Shown here: positions 1 to 6,579 of the stretch, in pieces
Layout: every line of letters begins with the position of its first letter
How positions within the stretch are numbered: the stretch's first letter is position 1
Assembly (NCBI GenBank): GCA_031272345.1
Contig: JAISTZ010000064.1
Span: forward strand, 1-26,803
From: Spirochaetaceae bacterium
GTDB taxonomy: Bacteria; Spirochaetota; Spirochaetia; Treponematales; Treponemataceae
Reading direction: 5' to 3'
Length of the DNA: 26,803 bases
Notes under the pieces: model-generated
The model's database searches: none
The model's input: only the letters and a program-made list of their open reading frames with translations
Told to the model about the DNA's origin: nothing
Position numbers and translations under genes: made by a program

Positions 1-469
1 TCATTTCTTCAAGCGTTTTTATTGCATTTTCCCTGACCATATCATCTTTTATAGACTGTAATTCAATTCGTATTTTTTCAAAAAGCACAGATGTATCTTG
101 TTCTATTTTATTTAAAGAATTATCGGTAGAATTGATATTTATTCGCGCATTACCTTTAAGATTTCCTTTAAGATTTATAGTAGTCGATTTATATCTTTCG
201 TTTGTTATACTACTTTCTCTCCTCACCTTTGCTTCATAATGAGACAAAGAACCTCCGTATGGGTCATTAATAAAACCACGATCCTGGACAACATATACTT
301 CTACTGAACCACTCGGAAGAGGTCTGTAAATTTTATCACCTTCTTCTAATGGTAATTCAATATCGAAAATATATACTGTATTTCCTTGAACAGATGCTTT
401 AACTCTGTCAAAAATTTGCCCATTTTGTTTTTGAATAGATATTTCATCACCAAGCATATCGAAAAACAT
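1..469 (-). CDS. hypothetical protein, partial (3' end outside window)
   Basis: An uninterrupted minus-strand reading frame runs from ATG at 469 to the window edge (last full codon 2-4), about 156 residues, so the C-terminus is missing. A strong ribosome-binding site (GGAGGAGG near 480-487) lies about 10 bases before the ATG. The N-terminal ~65 residues look like a small beta-rich domain (FFDMLGDEISIQ at the start, then YIFDIELPLEEGDKIYRPLP). It is followed by a polar linker rich in Asn/Ser/Thr (RININSTDNSLN) and a helical C-terminal part beginning KIEQDTSVLFEKIRIELQ. There is no signal peptide. I do not recognise a named family; the layout resembles small cytoplasmic proteins found on phage-like or accessory islands. 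The AT-rich codon use matches the neighbouring island genes and not the GC-rich core genes. The frame is well supported; the function is unknown. Confidence 0.75.
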   Translation of the reverse strand, partial: MFFDMLGDEISIQKQNGQIFDRVKASVQGNTVYIFDIELPLEEGDKIYRPLPSGSVEVYVVQDRGFINDPYGGSLSHYEAKVRRESSITNERYKSTTINLKGNLKGNARININSTDNSLNKIEQDTSVLFEKIRIELQSIKDDMVRENAIKTLEEM

Positions 470-583
470 AGAATTAAAACCTCCTCCGTTTATTCACCAT
501 ATAATAACACCTTTTTCCTGTGTACCGTACTAAAAAACAAAGGCTTTGCTCTTGCCTCATTGTTTCAGTCATTCTGCCTTTCC

Positions 584-1021
584 TCAATAGAACCTATTCA
601 AATCTTTTACAACAAAAACTCCAGCTACGATCCCCCCATCTTCACGTCTCATTATCCCCGGTATTATTACAAAAGCACCTCTCCATTTATATACGTCGTC
701 GGCTATGTAATTACTTTGATAGACGCCTTCTTTCTCGAGTAAATCATAAAATGCTGATAAATACTTCGAAGCTTCACGGGAAGTAACCCATGCCATTGCT
801 ATGCTGCCACTAACAACTACACCATTCTCCACACCAAGAATCATTGTACCTATGTCTGTATCCTTTACAAAGGTAGTTCTATTACCCCTTCGATAACCAT
901 TCGGCACAGGTTTCCCCAGGCAATTAATCAGCTCAGCAATCGCTTCTGATTCGTTCTTTTGTGCAAAGACTGGAAGGGCAAGCAGAATCATCAGGCAATA
1001 AAAAATATTTTTCCTCATCAT
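584..1021 (-). CDS. secreted hypothetical protein
   Basis: A 145-residue protein with an N-terminal signal peptide (MMRKNIFYCLMILLALPVFA, likely cut after VFA-Q), so it is probably periplasmic. The mature part contains a central segment IGTMILGVENGVVVSGSIAMAW and a C-terminal strand-rich part ending VFVVKDLNRFY. No known domain is evident. The longer start at 1027 is unlikely because AGGAG at 1028-1032 would touch it. ATG at 1021 leaves a 6-base spacing and is chosen here. The next minus-strand gene upstream (1174-1596) is also a small secreted protein with a similar signal peptide, so the two may be a set of exported accessory proteins. Codon use is AT-rich, like the rest of the island. Confidence 0.75.
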   Translation of the reverse strand: MMRKNIFYCLMILLALPVFAQKNESEAIAELINCLGKPVPNGYRRGNRTTFVKDTDIGTMILGVENGVVVSGSIAMAWVTSREASKYLSAFYDLLEKEGVYQSNYIADDVYKWRGAFVIIPGIMRREDGGIVAGVFVVKDLNRFY

Positions 1022-1048
1022 ATTCATCTCCTATTGATCTCTAACGCC

Positions 1049-1212
1049 TTACAACACTAACTGCCGTATCCTTCCCGCTTTCCCATTCCTCCCCATCATC
1101 CCCGGCACAATCACCTCCTGGGTCAGCACCAGAAATTTCGTCAGTTCCAGGACCTGCTTCTTGTGGGGCTCGGTCAGCGCGGAACAGTACCCCCCTCGTC
1201 CTCTTTTTTCAT
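1049..1212 (-). pseudogene. decayed copy of the XRE-tail-like gene at 2049-2270
   Basis: Bases 1091-1184 match 2127-2220 at 92 of 94 positions. The beginning of the gene (2255-2270) is also present near 1197-1212, but about 39 bases between the two blocks are lost, which shifts the frame. Read in two frames, the remnant still encodes KKEDE and then SALTEPHKKQ...LELTKFLVLTQEVIVPGMMG before a new stop at 1049-1051. The 5' piece has become the C-terminus of the secreted protein at 1174-1596. The 3' piece is no longer translated in frame. Confidence 0.75.
1091..1184. repeat. 94-bp direct repeat, copy 1 (copy 2 at 2127-2220)
   Basis: Both copies lie in the same orientation and differ at only two positions by eye. 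The repeated block is GC-rich inside an AT-rich neighbourhood. In copy 2 it is the middle of the 2049-2270 gene; in copy 1 it belongs to a frame-shifted remnant. Confidence 0.85.
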
Positions 1213-1596
1213 AAAAAGCAAAGAGAATATCGCAGAATGTAATACAAGTACTCTATCTGGGTTGTTCTTCACATAGCGATTTATCTCATCCACCTTTCGT
1301 TGTTCATATGTGTATGAACGATTTTTGAAAAACATGGGAATACCGGGAGACATCAAAACGTTTTCATTTATGCAAATTAAGCGTAATGTCTCGTACAAAT
1401 CCCCAAAAGGATTTTTGCTGTTCTTAACAATATCCAACACTTTTCTGATGTGTTCAATATCAGTTGATTGCGAATTTACCAACACGGGTAATGGTTTTAT
1501 ATCTTCTGGGTCACGGCCTAAACCATCCATGCCTCCCGCAGCAAAAACAACACATGGGATCTGAATAAATAATAATAATGCAAGAACAACTTTCAT
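1174..1596 (-). CDS. secreted hypothetical protein with a fused, probably foreign C-terminus
   Basis: A 140-residue protein with a clear signal peptide (MKVVLALLLFIQIPCVVFA, cut near A-AGG). The start is supported by GGAGG about 5 bases before ATG 1596. The mature protein is mostly helical (DIEHIRKVLDIVKNSKNPFGDLYETLRLICINEN) with no domain I recognise. Residues 129-140 (MKKEDEGGTVPR) come from the decayed copy of the 2049-2270 gene. The original end of this protein has been replaced in frame by the first codons of that fragment, and it stops where the fragment's deletion shifts the frame. The gene may therefore be C-terminally truncated. It is probably exported; function unknown. Confidence 0.7.
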   Translation of the reverse strand: MKVVLALLLFIQIPCVVFAAGGMDGLGRDPEDIKPLPVLVNSQSTDIEHIRKVLDIVKNSKNPFGDLYETLRLICINENVLMSPGIPMFFKNRSYTYEQRKVDEINRYVKNNPDRVLVLHSAIFSLLFMKKEDEGGTVPR

Positions 1597-1724
1597 AAAA
1601 CCTCCGTATGTAATAATAGTAATATCTTTTTATGGCACATAACATCAAGGTTTGCGGCGTTTTTGAACCGCGATAAGTGAAAATTTCGTAAAAATGCCTA
1701 ATTTTTTCATACTATCTCCTTTTC

Positions 1725-2045
1725 TTAACAGAATAGTTCCTTCACATAGTTTGCTATCGGTTCCCACAGTTTTACCTTATCCCCAACTAACTCGAATACT
1801 TTTCCGTGGTTTCTTTCTCCAAAGTTACACATTTGGGCAAAATTACCGTAAAAATCATTCGCCGGATCTGTCCTAAGCAAAAATTCTCTTTTCAGAATCT
1901 TCCGCTCGGCCAATCCGTTCTTATCAACTAATTCCAGAAAAATACGCAAAATCGTGCTGTTAAATTGCTGTGGATTCTTTTTCCACAAAGGCAGTCTTGT
2001 ATGAAGCTTATTTATTTCCAGAGCTGCCTGTTTATCGTATTCCAT
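1725..2045 (-). CDS. hypothetical protein
   Basis: A 106-residue cytoplasmic protein starting at ATG 2045. AAGGA lies about 9 bases upstream and the stop of the preceding gene (2049) is only three bases away, so the two genes are likely co-transcribed and translationally coupled. The sequence is mixed helix and strand, with a basic N-terminal half (KLHTRLPLWKKNPQQF) and a C-terminal half FYGNFAQMCNFGERNHGKVFEL followed by VKLWEPIANYV, which could form a small winged-helix-like fold. I do not recognise a family. Pairing with a small regulator-like protein suggests a two-gene accessory module such as a toxin-antitoxin or phage-type unit, but nothing in the residues proves it. Confidence 0.65.
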   Translation of the reverse strand: MEYDKQAALEINKLHTRLPLWKKNPQQFNSTILRIFLELVDKNGLAERKILKREFLLRTDPANDFYGNFAQMCNFGERNHGKVFELVGDKVKLWEPIANYVKELFC

Positions 2046-2048
2046 CGT

Positions 2049-2270
2049 TTACATTCCTTTTGCTACTAAAAATTTCTCTCTCCCATGTCCCGTCCGTTGT
2101 ACGGTAAACATCGTCCTTCTGTCTTTCCCCATCATCCCCGGCACAATCACCTCCTGGGTCAGCACCAGGAATTTCGTCAGTTCCAGGGCCTGCTTCTTGT
2201 GGGGCTCGGTCAGCGCGGAAAAGTCTGTTTTGAGGGACCGCAGCAATGCTTCCTCGTCCTCTTTTTCCAC
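2049..2270 (-). CDS. small protein resembling the C-terminal tail of XRE-type regulators
   Basis: A 73-residue protein starting at GTG 2270, with AAGGAG six bases upstream. The segment DFSALTEPHKKQALELTKFL resembles the helical linker that follows the DNA-binding domain in many XRE-family repressors, but no helix-turn-helix precedes it here. It may therefore be a stand-alone oligomerisation or antitoxin-like domain, or a truncated regulator with a new start. Its last third (MFTVQRTGHGREKFLVAKGM) is basic. It is the first gene of a tight pair with 1725-2045. A decayed copy lies at 1049-1212. The frame is plausible because it has a good ribosome-binding site; the family link is an inference from pattern only. 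Confidence 0.55.
   Translation of the reverse strand: MEKEDEEALLRSLKTDFSALTEPHKKQALELTKFLVLTQEVIVPGMMGKDRRTMFTVQRTGHGREKFLVAKGM
2127..2220. repeat. 94-bp direct repeat, copy 2 (copy 1 at 1091-1184)
   Basis: See copy 1. Here the repeat is within an intact small reading frame, so this copy is more likely the parent. Confidence 0.85.
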
Positions 2271-2413
2271 ATAACACTCCTTTTAACCTTTATTAGTCCG
2301 TTATTATGCACTAAAAAAGTAAAAATGTCAAGGGGTGAACACACGAATTTTTGTGATTTTTGGTATTTTTCTTCACTTTTCATACGGAAATAGAGAAATC
2401 ACAGCCCCAGACG

Positions 2414-2449
2414 CTCTTTTATAGAGCACTTTTGATTGCAATAAAAGAG
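2414..2449. promoter_or_regulatory. inverted repeat overlapping the ribosome-binding site of the XRE gene
   Basis: CTCTTTTAT at 2414-2422 is perfectly complementary to ATAAAAGAG at 2441-2449, with an 18-base loop. The right arm overlaps the only Shine-Dalgarno-like bases (AAGAGG, 2445-2450) of the following regulator gene. It could be a DNA operator bound by that regulator, or an mRNA hairpin that hides the ribosome-binding site. Confidence 0.45.
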
Positions 2450-2453
2450 GTTT

Positions 2454-2819
2454 TTGAGTATCCTCGTGTCCATGGGCGTCGACAGGGCGGTAAATGAGCG
2501 TATCAGGCAGGTCAGACAGGCCCTCGGCCTGTCGCAGGTCAAGTTTTCAAAGGGAATTTACCTCAAAAGCAGCGGCTACTACGGCGATTTGGAATTGGGC
2601 AAGATCGAAGCCAACCCGCGGATCATCGAGCTCATCGCCGCCATCTACGGGGCGAACAAGCGGTGGATTCTCACCGGGGAGGGGGAGATGTTCGACACCA
2701 GGCCGGACCAGCTTTTGGAAGAGATGATGATTTACTTCAACCAGTTGAACCCGGATTTCAAGCGCTATGTGCTTGCCCAGATAAAGAATCTGCTCAGGCT
2801 GCAGGCCGGGGAGATGTGA
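2454..2819 (+). CDS. XRE-family helix-turn-helix transcriptional regulator
   Basis: A 121-residue DNA-binding protein. Residues ~13-72 form a Cro/CI-type helix-turn-helix: VNERIRQVRQALGLSQVKFS, a recognition region around KSSGYYGDLELGKIEANP, and the usual ending RWILTGEGEMF seen in phage-type repressors. The C-terminal ~40 residues (LLEEMMIYFNQLNPDFKRYV...KNLLRL) are the typical oligomerisation helix. The start is uncertain. TTG 2454 follows AAGAGG by only three bases, while GTG 2466 and ATG 2472 have weaker sites. An inverted repeat (2414-2449) precedes it and may be its operator. The last 37 bases, with the bases just after the stop, are duplicated at 3211-3251. It probably controls the small antitoxin gene that follows or itself. 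Confidence 0.9.
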   Translation: MSILVSMGVDRAVNERIRQVRQALGLSQVKFSKGIYLKSSGYYGDLELGKIEANPRIIELIAAIYGANKRWILTGEGEMFDTRPDQLLEEMMIYFNQLNPDFKRYVLAQIKNLLRLQAGEM

Positions 2820-2823
2820 GTGA
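2783..2823. repeat. 41-bp direct repeat, copy A (copy B at 3211-3251)
   Basis: 39 of 41 bases match copy B in the same orientation. Copy A is the 3' end of the XRE gene plus its stop. The two copies bracket the antitoxin and toxin stub. Confidence 0.85.
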
Positions 2824-2878
2824 TTTCCTCTTGCGCAGTCTCAAGGTTTATATTATATTATTTCCCTGGAGGCTGTAC

Positions 2879-3118
2879 ATGACGGCAACATACCGAATGT
2901 CCGCTAATGAGATACCGGACGATTTTCTCAACATTTTGCGGCAGACGTTTCGTAAAGGTGAAGTCGCAATCACGGTGGAAGAGGTCCCGGATGAAACAGA
3001 CTATCTTTTTTCTTCCAGCGCCAACAAATATGATCTGCTTGAAGCTATTGCCGCCGAAAAACAGGGAACCTGTTATCGCACCATCACGATGGAAGAAGCG
3101 GAGTCTTTTGCCCGATGA
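2879..3118 (+). CDS. probable type II antitoxin
   Basis: A 79-residue acidic protein starting at ATG 2879 with GGAGG six bases upstream. The N-terminal YRMSANEIPDDFLNILRQTF followed by VAITVEEVPDETDYLFSS and a helix NKYDLLEAIAAEK matches the layout of small antitoxins of RelE/YoeB-type pairs (a strand-helix DNA-binding start, then DETDYL, then LLEAI). This is a pattern-based call. The downstream frame begins inside its stop codon (ATGA at 3115-3118), the usual coupling of antitoxin and toxin, but that frame closes after 28 codons. The gene lies between the two 41-bp repeats and may have arrived as a cassette. Confidence 0.7.
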   Translation: MTATYRMSANEIPDDFLNILRQTFRKGEVAITVEEVPDETDYLFSSSANKYDLLEAIAAEKQGTCYRTITMEEAESFAR

Positions 3119-3201
3119 ACCTGCGCTTTCTTACGCAAACAGCGTTTGACGGCGATTTAGGTATAGCGTCCTGCAAATTTCATTATGACACAATAAAATA
3201 A
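3115..3201 (+). pseudogene. stub of a toxin gene (28 codons)
   Basis: The frame starts with ATG overlapping the antitoxin stop and encodes MNLRFLTQTAFDGDL, then a short tail, and stops at 3199-3201. The start fits the beginning of a RelE-like toxin, but such toxins are about 85-100 residues, so most of the gene is missing. The 41-bp repeat copy B begins ten bases later, suggesting a recombination event removed the rest. The toxin identity rests on position only. Confidence 0.4.
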
Positions 3202-3210
3202 CACCGCACA

Positions 3211-3251
3211 AAAGAATCTGCTCAGGCCGCAGGCCGGGGAGATGTGCGTGA
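3211..3251. repeat. 41-bp direct repeat, copy B
   Basis: Copy of the 3' end of the XRE gene (2783-2823). On the minus strand it encodes the last ten or so residues and the stop of the NhaC protein. Confidence 0.85.
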
Positions 3252-4856
3252 ATGTCCCTTGGCGTCCGGTTGTCTCCGCCTCGAAATTTTGGGAAGCAGG
3301 AGGAGGGGCGCAAGGAGAATCCCGAAGGCAAGGGGCAGACACAGCAGGCTGGACACGTTGAACAGCGCGGCGGCGCCGGTTGTTGCGACGCCGTCGGGCA
3401 CGGCGTTCCCGGTCAACAGGCCCACGATACTGTAGCTGATCAGACAGGACACCGCCACGGTAACCGCGTAGGGAATCTGGGTGGCCACGTGGCTGATATG
3501 ATTGCAGACCGCCCCGGTGGAGGACAGAATCGTCGTATCAGAAATGGGCGAGCAGTGGTCCCCAAAAACCGCGCCCCCCATCACCGCGCCCAGGGTTGGA
3601 ATCGAAAGCTGCGGGGCCGCCTTGTAGCACACCGTAATCGTGATGGGGATAAGAATCCCAAAAGTCCCCCAGGCAGTCCCTGTGGAAAAGGAAATCGCGC
3701 AGGCGGCGGCAAACATGATTGCCGGAATCAGCCCCACCGGCAGGGACGACCGTTCCACCAGGGACGCGAGATACGTTCCCGTGTTGAGCATGTCCTTGCA
3801 CACCGCCGCGATGGTCCAGGCCAGGGTAAGAATCAGAATGGCGGAGACCATGGATTTTACCCCCCTGGTTATGGTGACAAAAAAATCCTTAAAAGAAATC
3901 AACCCCCGGGGCACGTACAGGAAAAACACCAGAACCAGGGACGCCAGCCCCCCCAGGGTGAGGGCGCTGTTCGCGTCCGTGTCGACGAAGGCCTCGGCAA
4001 GGGTTGTGCCGTCCCCGTTCCACAGTCCCCCGTAAAAGAGCATGGCCGTGACGCACGCCCCCACAAGAAAAACCACCGGCACAATCAGGTCCAAGACCGT
4101 GCCCTTGTCCGAAACGCCCATGCCCCTGATTTTGCGGCGGGGTCCCGGCCCGGCCCCGTAGAGGAGACCGCCCCGGGCGGCCCGCTCTTCCGCCTTCCGC
4201 ATGGGCCCGAAGTCGGCGTTGTTCCGCAGCCCCATCCACAGGACCATAAAACTCGTAAGAAGGGCGTACAGGTTGAAGGGAATCGACAGGATAAAGGCCT
4301 GCATCCCGCTGATTCCCGCCTCAGCCGGAAAATAGCCCGCCGCGGCCGCGGCCCAGGACGAAATCGGCGCGATGACGCAGACCGGCGCCGCGGTGGAATC
4401 AATGAAGTAGGCCAGTTTTTCCCTGGAAATCCGGCGCCGGTCCGTCACGGGCCGCATCACCGTGCCGATGGTGAGGCAGTTGAAATAGTCGTCGATGAAG
4501 ATGATCATGCCCAAAAGCGCCGTAACCAGGGACACGCTCCGTTTGGTGGAGAGCTTTGCCGCGGCCCACGTGCCGTAGGCCCTGGCCCCGCCCGCCCGGG
4601 CAATCAGCGCCACCAGCGCTCCCAGGAGGCACAGAAAGATCACCATGGCGGCATTTTTTTCCACACTCCCCACAAGGGTTTCTACGATGACCGGGAAAAA
4701 CCAGTGTATCCCCAGCCCCGTCTTGACCACATAGACACCAACACCGGAAAAAATGCCCAGGATCAGACTGAAGAGGACCTTTTTTGTAAGAAGCGCCAGA
4801 CCGATTGCCAGCAAGGGCGGCATGACAGACAAAACACCGGCGTCAATCGGCGCCAT
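3222..4856 (-). CDS. nhaC: Na+/H+ antiporter, NhaC family
   Basis: A 544-residue polytopic inner-membrane protein of the NhaC family, exchanging cytoplasmic Na+ (or an organic substrate) for protons. Family hallmarks include FIDDYFN at ~120-126, APVCVIAPISSWAAA at ~155-170 and GDHCSPISDTT at ~432-442. There are about a dozen hydrophobic segments. ATG 4856 (MAPIDAGVLSVMPP) is chosen because GGGAGG lies six bases upstream. The frame stays open to 5099, but that extension would translate palindromic repeats and part of a tRNA gene. Some family members carry amino acids instead of Na+, so the substrate is not certain. The final residues (RTSPRPAA) are encoded inside repeat copy B, so the natural C-terminus may have been replaced. 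It follows tRNA-Phe on the same strand. Confidence 0.9.
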   Translation of the reverse strand: MAPIDAGVLSVMPPLLAIGLALLTKKVLFSLILGIFSGVGVYVVKTGLGIHWFFPVIVETLVGSVEKNAAMVIFLCLLGALVALIARAGGARAYGTWAAAKLSTKRSVSLVTALLGMIIFIDDYFNCLTIGTVMRPVTDRRRISREKLAYFIDSTAAPVCVIAPISSWAAAAAGYFPAEAGISGMQAFILSIPFNLYALLTSFMVLWMGLRNNADFGPMRKAEERAARGGLLYGAGPGPRRKIRGMGVSDKGTVLDLIVPVVFLVGACVTAMLFYGGLWNGDGTTLAEAFVDTDANSALTLGGLASLVLVFFLYVPRGLISFKDFFVTITRGVKSMVSAILILTLAWTIAAVCKDMLNTGTYLASLVERSSLPVGLIPAIMFAAACAISFSTGTAWGTFGILIPITITVCYKAAPQLSIPTLGAVMGGAVFGDHCSPISDTTILSSTGAVCNHISHVATQIPYAVTVAVSCLISYSIVGLLTGNAVPDGVATTGAAALFNVSSLLCLPLAFGILLAPLLLLPKISRRRQPDAKGHSRTSPRPAA

Positions 4857-4873
4857 AAACGACCTCCCGCACT

Positions 4874-5055
4874 GAGCCAAAACGCCATGGACGGCGGCGA
4901 CACGGATGTTGCCCCCAGACCACGCCGCGACGTTTTGCGCAGCAAAACTCGCAGAGCCAAAACGCCATGGATGGTGGCAACATGGATGTTGCCCCCAGAC
5001 CAAGCCGCGACGTTTTGCGCAGCAAAACTCGCAGAGCGGGAGCGCCATGGAGGGC
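4874..5055. repeat. 80-bp tandem palindromic repeat, two full units and a partial third
   Basis: Units begin at 4874, 4954 and 5034, a period of exactly 80. Each full unit carries a hairpin in which GTTTTGC pairs with GCAAAAC across a three-base loop. Unit 2 also has a near-perfect palindrome in which GGCAACAT pairs with ATGTTGCC (4976-4993), degraded in unit 1. All units contain CCATGG. They lie between tRNA-Phe and nhaC. Confidence 0.85.
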
Positions 5056-5063
5056 GCTCCCGC
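5036..5063. terminator. perfect 11-bp hairpin just after tRNA-Phe
   Basis: GCGGGAGCGCC (5036-5046) and GGCGCTCCCGC (5053-5063) are exact reverse complements with a six-base loop. The hairpin begins five bases after the tRNA 3' end. No T run follows on the minus strand, so it may act as a processing barrier, a weak terminator or simply part of the repeat family. Confidence 0.45.
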
Positions 5064-5067
5064 GACC

Positions 5068-5140
5068 TGCCGCCAGAGGGAATTGAACCCTCGACACAAG
5101 GATTTTCAGTCCTTTGCTCTACCGACTGAGCTACAGCGGC
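5068..5140 (-). tRNA. tRNA-Phe (GAA)
   Basis: A 73-base cloverleaf on the minus strand. The acceptor stem GCCGCTG pairs with TGGCGGC (two G-U pairs). The D arm contains AGCTCAGTCGGTAGAGC. The anticodon stem-loop GGACTGAAAATCC has anticodon GAA, and the T arm contains GGTTCAATTCC. The discriminator base is A and CCA is not encoded. It has its own promoter upstream. Confidence 0.95.
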
Positions 5141-5150
5141 GCTTTTTTTC

Positions 5151-5179
5151 AGAATATCAGGGCAAAAAAAAAGTGTCAA
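5151..5179 (-). promoter_or_regulatory. promoter of tRNA-Phe
   Basis: On the minus strand, TTGACA (5179-5174) and TATTCT (5156-5151) are separated by exactly 17 bases, placing the start of transcription a few bases before the tRNA 5' end at 5140. Confidence 0.8.
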
Positions 5180-5232
5180 GCCGGGGACGGGAAAAAAGTG
5201 AAAAATTCGGTTTTTCCGGCTGGGAACCCCTG

Positions 5233-5715
5233 TCAGCTTTTGAAGATGACCCAGGTGGCCCCGGAGCCGCCGTCCCTGGCGGAGGGGTGCCCGTGTTCCC
5301 CAAGCCGGGGGTGTTTTTCTATAAACGAGCGCACCACGTCACCGAGCACGGGCTCCGTGCCCGAGTGGTTGCCCTTGCCGTGGACAATCATGGCCTTTTG
5401 CACCTCCCGCCTAATACAGTCGCTGGTGAAGTCCTCCAGCTTTTGCAGGGCCTCGTCCCGGGTAAGACCGTGGAGGTCGCAGGTTGCCTGGGGCCGCATC
5501 CGCCTGACCCGCTGCCGCTCCGCAAAGGCCTCCTCCCTGGACAAGCCGGCCTCCTCCTGGGCCAGACTGTCCTTATCGACAGCGCCGTACCTGCGGAGCC
5601 AGAGATCCATGGGATTCACCTTGGAAGCGGACTCCTCGTCCTGGACGCCTGGGACGCTCTTTTTTTGTGAATAGCCGCCGGTTTCCCATTGATGTAAAAT
5701 ATCGCCAAAATCCAT
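5233..5715 (-). CDS. Smr-domain protein
   Basis: A 160-residue cytoplasmic protein. The C-terminal Smr (MutS2-type) domain spans ~78-160. It opens with CDLHGLTRDEAL, where the DLHG motif is diagnostic, continues with MIVHGKGNHS (HGKG motif) and ends GGSGATWVIFK. Smr domains bind or nick nucleic acids and have been linked to RNA cleavage and to rescue of collided ribosomes. The ~75-residue N-terminal part (WLRRYGAVDKDSLAQEE) is charged and helical, as in stand-alone Smr proteins. GGGAGG lies about seven bases before ATG 5715. It follows the BatD-like gene by 33 bases on the same strand and probably shares its transcript. The exact substrate is unknown. Confidence 0.9.
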   Translation of the reverse strand: MDFGDILHQWETGGYSQKKSVPGVQDEESASKVNPMDLWLRRYGAVDKDSLAQEEAGLSREEAFAERQRVRRMRPQATCDLHGLTRDEALQKLEDFTSDCIRREVQKAMIVHGKGNHSGTEPVLGDVVRSFIEKHPRLGEHGHPSARDGGSGATWVIFKS

Positions 5716-5748
5716 GTTATTCCCTCCCCTGGGGACACGATGAAAAAC

Positions 5749-6579
5749 TTAGAGCCCCAGGCTGAAGGCGTTGCGGATGAACGAGTCACCGGCGCTGCTC
5801 CCCGAACCGGGTGAGGGGGATTCTACCACGTTTTGGGCCTCCCGTGCAAGCACATCGAGCACAATGCCGGAGAGCTTCACGGATTTCCGTTCCCCCGAAG
5901 GCGCGACGGCCTCGGCGGTGAAGGCGGGCAGCTCAATCGCCCCGGAAGCCAGGGGAATCCACTGGAACCGGAAGGAGTCCCCCCGGCGGCCCGTCTGCCG
6001 GAGGAGGGAGTCCGGCCTGAGGGACCAGTCGAGGCTGAGGATTTCCGCCGCGTTCTTTAAGGTGACCGAAAAAAACGCGCCCTCCCCTTCCCGGAATATC
6101 CGGGGACCCTCGAATTCCAGGGTGATTTCAGGCATGGGGTCAACCTGGATGATCACGGGCTCAAAGACCGCCCGGCGGCGGAGCCCCCCCACCGTGACCG
6201 TGATGGGTCCGGGCGCGGCCCGCCCGGCTTCCACCGCGCGGAAGGAGAGGGAGATGATGACGGCGGGTTTTCCGTCCATCCGGGTCTGACGCTGGTACCG
6301 GGAAAGGAGCGGGAACAGCGCGTCCGAGGGCTCCTCCAGGTCAACCTGGGAGGGCAGGACCTCCGGGATGATCAGGGTGTAGGAGGGGGACTCGCCCAAA
6401 AAATATGTCCCCCTTTCCGGCCTGAACCGCAGGTCCCCGGCCCCGGATTGGGGAGCCCCAGGAACCACCGCCCCAAGGAGGACCGCCAGGGCAAGGGCGC
6501 GGACAGCTCCCCAGGGGGACCGGGGGGTCAATAATCGAGGACAGATGAGGGTTGCTGTTCCTGTTGACTGTTCTTCCAT
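5749..6579 (-). CDS. BatD-like exported protein
   Basis: A 276-residue protein if ATG 6579 is used. The N-terminus contains a signal-peptide core (AVRALALAVLLGAVVPGAPQ), so it is exported or anchored. The mature part reads as beta-sandwich repeats: YFLGESPSYTLIIPEVLPSQ, ITVTVGGLRRRAVFEPVIIQ, then ITLEFEGPRIFREGEGAFFS, resembling the 'oxygen tolerance' BatD family. The ATG overlaps the TPR lipoprotein gene by 52 bases. TTG 6531, overlapping its TGA as TTGA, would give a more normal signal peptide (MTPRSPWGAVRAL) and may be the true start. Neither has a Shine-Dalgarno, which favours translational coupling. The C-terminal transmembrane segment of classical BatD is not obvious. Position directly after a TPR lipoprotein supports the Bat-type call. 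Confidence 0.65.
   Translation of the reverse strand: MEEQSTGTATLICPRLLTPRSPWGAVRALALAVLLGAVVPGAPQSGAGDLRFRPERGTYFLGESPSYTLIIPEVLPSQVDLEEPSDALFPLLSRYQRQTRMDGKPAVIISLSFRAVEAGRAAPGPITVTVGGLRRRAVFEPVIIQVDPMPEITLEFEGPRIFREGEGAFFSVTLKNAAEILSLDWSLRPDSLLRQTGRRGDSFRFQWIPLASGAIELPAFTAEAVAPSGERKSVKLSGIVLDVLAREAQNVVESPSPGSGSSAGDSFIRNAFSLGL

Noticed and set aside
4874..5055. CRISPR array
   Set aside because: The whole 80-bp unit repeats; there are no unique spacers and no cas genes.
4857..5099. N-terminal extension of NhaC
   Set aside because: It would translate the 80-bp repeats and part of tRNA-Phe, while ATG 4856 has a good ribosome-binding site.
3252..5129. A 625-residue plus-strand frame opposite nhaC
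   Set aside because: It mirrors the nhaC gene on the other strand and has a low-complexity Gly/Arg/Gln/His composition. It also runs through the tandem repeats and the tRNA. nhaC has all the family motifs.
5068..5140. tRNA-Phe as attachment site of the accessory island
   Set aside because: No second copy of the tRNA 3' end was found in the window, no integrase is present, and nhaC lies between the tRNA and the island.
5190..5232. Intrinsic terminator after the Smr gene
   Set aside because: Only a three-base-pair stem could be formed next to the T-rich stretch on the minus strand.
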